From contig NZ_MWWW01000002.1 of NCBI RefSeq assembly GCF_002259745.1, forward strand, positions 124,106 to 188,105: a stretch of 64,000 bases of DNA. Reading direction: 5' to 3'. This document shows, piece after piece, positions 61,931 through 64,000 of the stretch. The notes beneath the pieces were generated by a model that saw nothing but the letters and a program-made list of their open reading frames with translations, had not been told where the DNA came from and ran no database searches. The translations under genes and the position numbers were made by a program. Position 1 is the stretch's first letter. Each line of letters begins with the position of its first letter. This DNA comes from Bifidobacterium myosotis (lineage in GTDB: Bacteria; Actinomycetota; Actinomycetes; Actinomycetales; Bifidobacteriaceae).

Positions 61931-61966
61931 AGGGTTCCGGGTGAAAGCTCGGAACCCTTTTGTTTT
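61931..61966 (+). terminator. Terminator-like hairpin just outside attR
   Basis: AGGGTTCCG and CGGAACCCT arms followed by TTTTGTTTT. Probably the original tRNA-Ser terminator, displaced by the insertion. Confidence 0.8.
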
Positions 61967-62277
61967 GCGCGGGGAACGGCGCCGTTCCAACGTTTTCGGG
62001 CATCTTTGGCCAGAGGGGCCGGCGGTCTGCAAGTCGCTTTCGCGCATGACGTTATCGGTAGGATATCCGGTACGTGAACCGGGAATTCCCTGGGCCAGCG
62101 CCGTTACCGGTCATCGATTCGGAAGGTGACAGGAGGTCCGCGACCGGAAACCGGCGCGACCGAGCAACTCGGCGCGCTGGGACGTTTGACTTGGCGGGCC
62201 GTTCATGTTGTTGTTAGGGGGTATGGTTCGCGCGAGGGGGATGAATCATACCTGAAGATCAAGGGGGATTCACCGCC

Positions 62278-62763
62278 ATGGAATATTTCGTATTCAACTA
62301 CCGCCGTTATGACCCATTACCCGGCTACGACGGCTTCATCGTCGTGGAACTGTCCGATCGTCCCGTCCGATATCACATCCAGCCCACGTTCGTCGGCGGC
62401 CTCAATGCGCAGGAATGCCATGCGATGGCCTTGGCGGCGTGTCGCATCGCGTGCACTTCCACCGACGCGGTCCGTGGCAAGCTAAGTGTGGACCGGCTGC
62501 AGCGCGCCATGACCCAACCGTGTCTCGAACGCCTGCGTACCATGCAATATCTGTTGGATGCGCACATGATCACGCATCCCGAGACCAAGGCCCGGTTCTG
62601 CTATCTTCCTACCGTGCCCACGTTGGTGGACGGTATGATCATCAGTCCGGAGACGCTGGAAATGGCCGTGTTCATGACCATCGGGCAGGAGGACATCCGC
62701 GTCAATCTGCGGTTCAAGTTCATTGGCTCCCGCTGGATGTGCCAGTTCGCTGATCTCGGCTAA
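62278..62763 (+). CDS. Hypothetical actinobacterial protein, possibly Rv3235-like (DUF6459)
   Basis: A 161-residue soluble protein. AGGGGG lies 9 nt before the ATG. The C-terminal half has the alternating pattern of the Rv3235 family (a short helix AMTQPCLERLRTMQYLLD, then strands ending INLRFKF-like and RWMCQFADLG), which fits but is not decisive. No membrane segment or signal. Function unknown. Confidence 0.72.
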   Translation: MEYFVFNYRRYDPLPGYDGFIVVELSDRPVRYHIQPTFVGGLNAQECHAMALAACRIACTSTDAVRGKLSVDRLQRAMTQPCLERLRTMQYLLDAHMITHPETKARFCYLPTVPTLVDGMIISPETLEMAVFMTIGQEDIRVNLRFKFIGSRWMCQFADLG

Positions 62764-63386
62764 AGGCGTCGCACGCATTGTCGCCATCGCGCATCACGGT
62801 GGCGACAATGCATGGCATCAATGACGTCCCCGGAAAACCCGCCCCATACCAATGACAAAGGGGGTGCGCAATCAATGGGGGATTGATATTGAAGTGCTAT
62901 TAAGCGGACGGCTCCTCCGCTACTGTCGAAGCGTCACACCGCCGTTCGACGTGTAGCGGAGCCGGAGGTACGCCATTGTCCGTCCGCCTCCAGTTCGTCA
63001 TTCTAGCGGTATCGTGCCAACGGCACGTCGATAACGCGGCAGCGAAACCACGAATCGCGTTGCGTATGCGACACATTGATGTACGGCGTCGTATAAGTCG
63101 TATGCCTTGCATGTTCCACTGGCTTCTCATGCAGGACGCCTATTGGGGTGCCCCCGTAATTCGACGGTTCCGGCGATTGTCCCGGCCGACGATTCGATGA
63201 CCAATCGTCGCGTCGCCGACAAGACAAGACCGTCGCCAACGGCAATACCCAGCGGTAGTCTACATATCAGAGAGACAGGAGTGACCATCGGATGCATCGC
63301 GACCGGTACTGGCCGGTAGCGGCCGGTAACGGCCGGTACCGGACGCAACGGATGGAATCCGACGGATCAGGCGAAGGGGCAGGGCT
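62764..63386. other. Intergenic region before the CapA-family gene
   Basis: About 620 bp. A perfect 12-bp hairpin (62775-62786 and 62800-62811) probably ends the preceding gene. Short frames of 70-80 codons exist on both strands but none has a supported start or family. A GGCCGGTA triplet repeat lies at 63312-63340, just before the next gene. Confidence 0.5.
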
Positions 63387-64000
63387 ATGAGCCATATCAG
63401 AGGACGCGGGCAGCATCGCGCGGGCGGTCCGCAGTCATACGCACGAGCGCATACGGGCATCGTGGCTGTGATCGCGGTGTTCGTGATCGCGCTCGCGGCG
63501 GCATTGGGCGTCGGCGTCTGGCTCACCACCCATGGCGACTCCAAAGCCGATACCGACTCAGCCGCAGGCCACACTGCAGCCTCGCAGACTGCGATCGACA
63601 AGCCGAAGGCGACCCCCAAGCCGGTCGCCGAGCATCACGGCAACTCCCCAGACTGCCCTGACACCGACTGCATCGCCCTGCTCGTCAACGGCGACCTGCT
63701 CTTCCATGAAGGGCTGTGGAGCCACTTCCAAGGCCCCAACCCCAATGCCACGGATGGCACGGCATTCAACTTCGACCCGTTGTTCGAGCCGATGAAGCAG
63801 TACATCCAAGCCTCGGACATCGCCGTATGCGAATTCGAGACGCCAATCGCACAGCGCGGCGGTCCCTACGCCGCCTACCCGATCTTCAACATCCCCCCGG
63901 AAGTGGCCGATGCCGCCAAGCGCGTGGGATACAACGCCTGCACGCACGCCACCAACCACTCGTGGGACCAGGGCTCGGATGGCATCGCGCGCCTGTGGGA
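63387..64000 (+). CDS. CapA-family (poly-gamma-glutamate synthesis type) metallophosphatase, N-terminal part
   Basis: The gene runs off the window; 204 codons are visible. After an Arg-rich start there is one membrane segment (about residues 24-46, IVAVIAVFVIALAAALGVGVW), a Thr/Ala/Lys-rich linker, then a CapA metallophosphatase domain: LLVNGDLLFHEGLW, FDPLFEPMKQYIQASDIAVCEFETPIA and CTHATNHSWDQGSDGIARLW match the conserved blocks. Start ATG at 63387 has AAGGGGCAGGG upstream. Probably an envelope-anchored enzyme acting outside the membrane; capsule or wall polymer role is inferred from the family. Confidence 0.86.
   Translation, partial: MSHIRGRGQHRAGGPQSYARAHTGIVAVIAVFVIALAAALGVGVWLTTHGDSKADTDSAAGHTAASQTAIDKPKATPKPVAEHHGNSPDCPDTDCIALLVNGDLLFHEGLWSHFQGPNPNATDGTAFNFDPLFEPMKQYIQASDIAVCEFETPIAQRGGPYAAYPIFNIPPEVADAAKRVGYNACTHATNHSWDQGSDGIARLW

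Noticed and set aside
62900-63348. Several 60-80-codon frames on both strands
   Set aside because: No supported starts, mutual overlap and no recognisable family.

Overview
The window looks like a chromosomal segment of a Bifidobacterium (high-GC Actinobacteria). Supporting evidence: about 60% GC, short intergenic spacers, actinobacterial gene pairs (ferredoxin next to a DapC-type aminotransferase; MoxR next to DUF58/transglutaminase), a DivIVA-like polar coiled-coil protein, the MEP-pathway enzyme IspD, and an aminopeptidase C/pyroglutamyl-peptidase set. The species cannot be named from sequence alone. I count 47 protein genes, two of them cut by the window edges, and 7 tRNA genes.

Layout. 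1-9.3 kb: end of a membrane protein, an MscS channel, a TetR regulator with aspartate ammonia-lyase, an Mbeg1-like hydrolase, Ogt, an FMN reductase and a GntR regulator. 9.4-9.8 kb: tRNA-Gly and two tRNA-Val genes. 10-20.5 kb: mostly minus-strand genes (lipase-like protein, APC permease, glycosyltransferase, UMF1-type MFS carrier, PfkB-like protein, LysE exporter) plus a plus-strand HAD hydrolase. 21-33 kb: MocR regulator, rpmB, recG, rsmD, trmD, a U32/TrhP-like protein, a laccase-domain protein, ispD and a Pcp-like peptidase. 33-46 kb: DivIVA-like protein, pepC, DAHP synthase, moxR coupled to a giant DUF58-transglutaminase fusion, a trans-sulfuration enzyme and a HisC-family aminotransferase. 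46-55 kb: tRNA-Tyr-Thr-Met-rpmG unit, murB, an APC permease, fdxA-dapC, dinB and an EamA exporter.

At 55.3-61.9 kb a 6.6-kb integrated element sits in the 3' end of tRNA-Ser(GCT). It has an 18-bp att duplication, a 23-bp direct repeat just inside both ends, a tyrosine integrase, a small Xis-like protein, an unrecognised protein, a replication-ATPase-like protein, a small protein, an XRE regulator and a divergent membrane-anchored HNH nuclease. After it come a hypothetical protein and the start of a CapA-family gene.

The most unusual content is between genes. Several loci carry arrays of 15-21-bp motifs with unrelated spacers, whose periods equal whole numbers of DNA helical turns: exactly 21 bp, alternating 31/32 bp, or 42-43 bp. 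Three motif families occur twice each, one pair with identical internal geometry. There are also a terminal-inverted-repeat element family (one copy supplies the stop codon of the dapC-like gene), a 120-bp MITE-like pair, and a degenerate operator-like array between lysE and mocR. Many genes have a -10-like hexamer 6-8 nt before the ATG, suggesting leaderless mRNAs, and several housekeeping enzymes carry long Ala/Gly/Ser/Pro-rich insertions.
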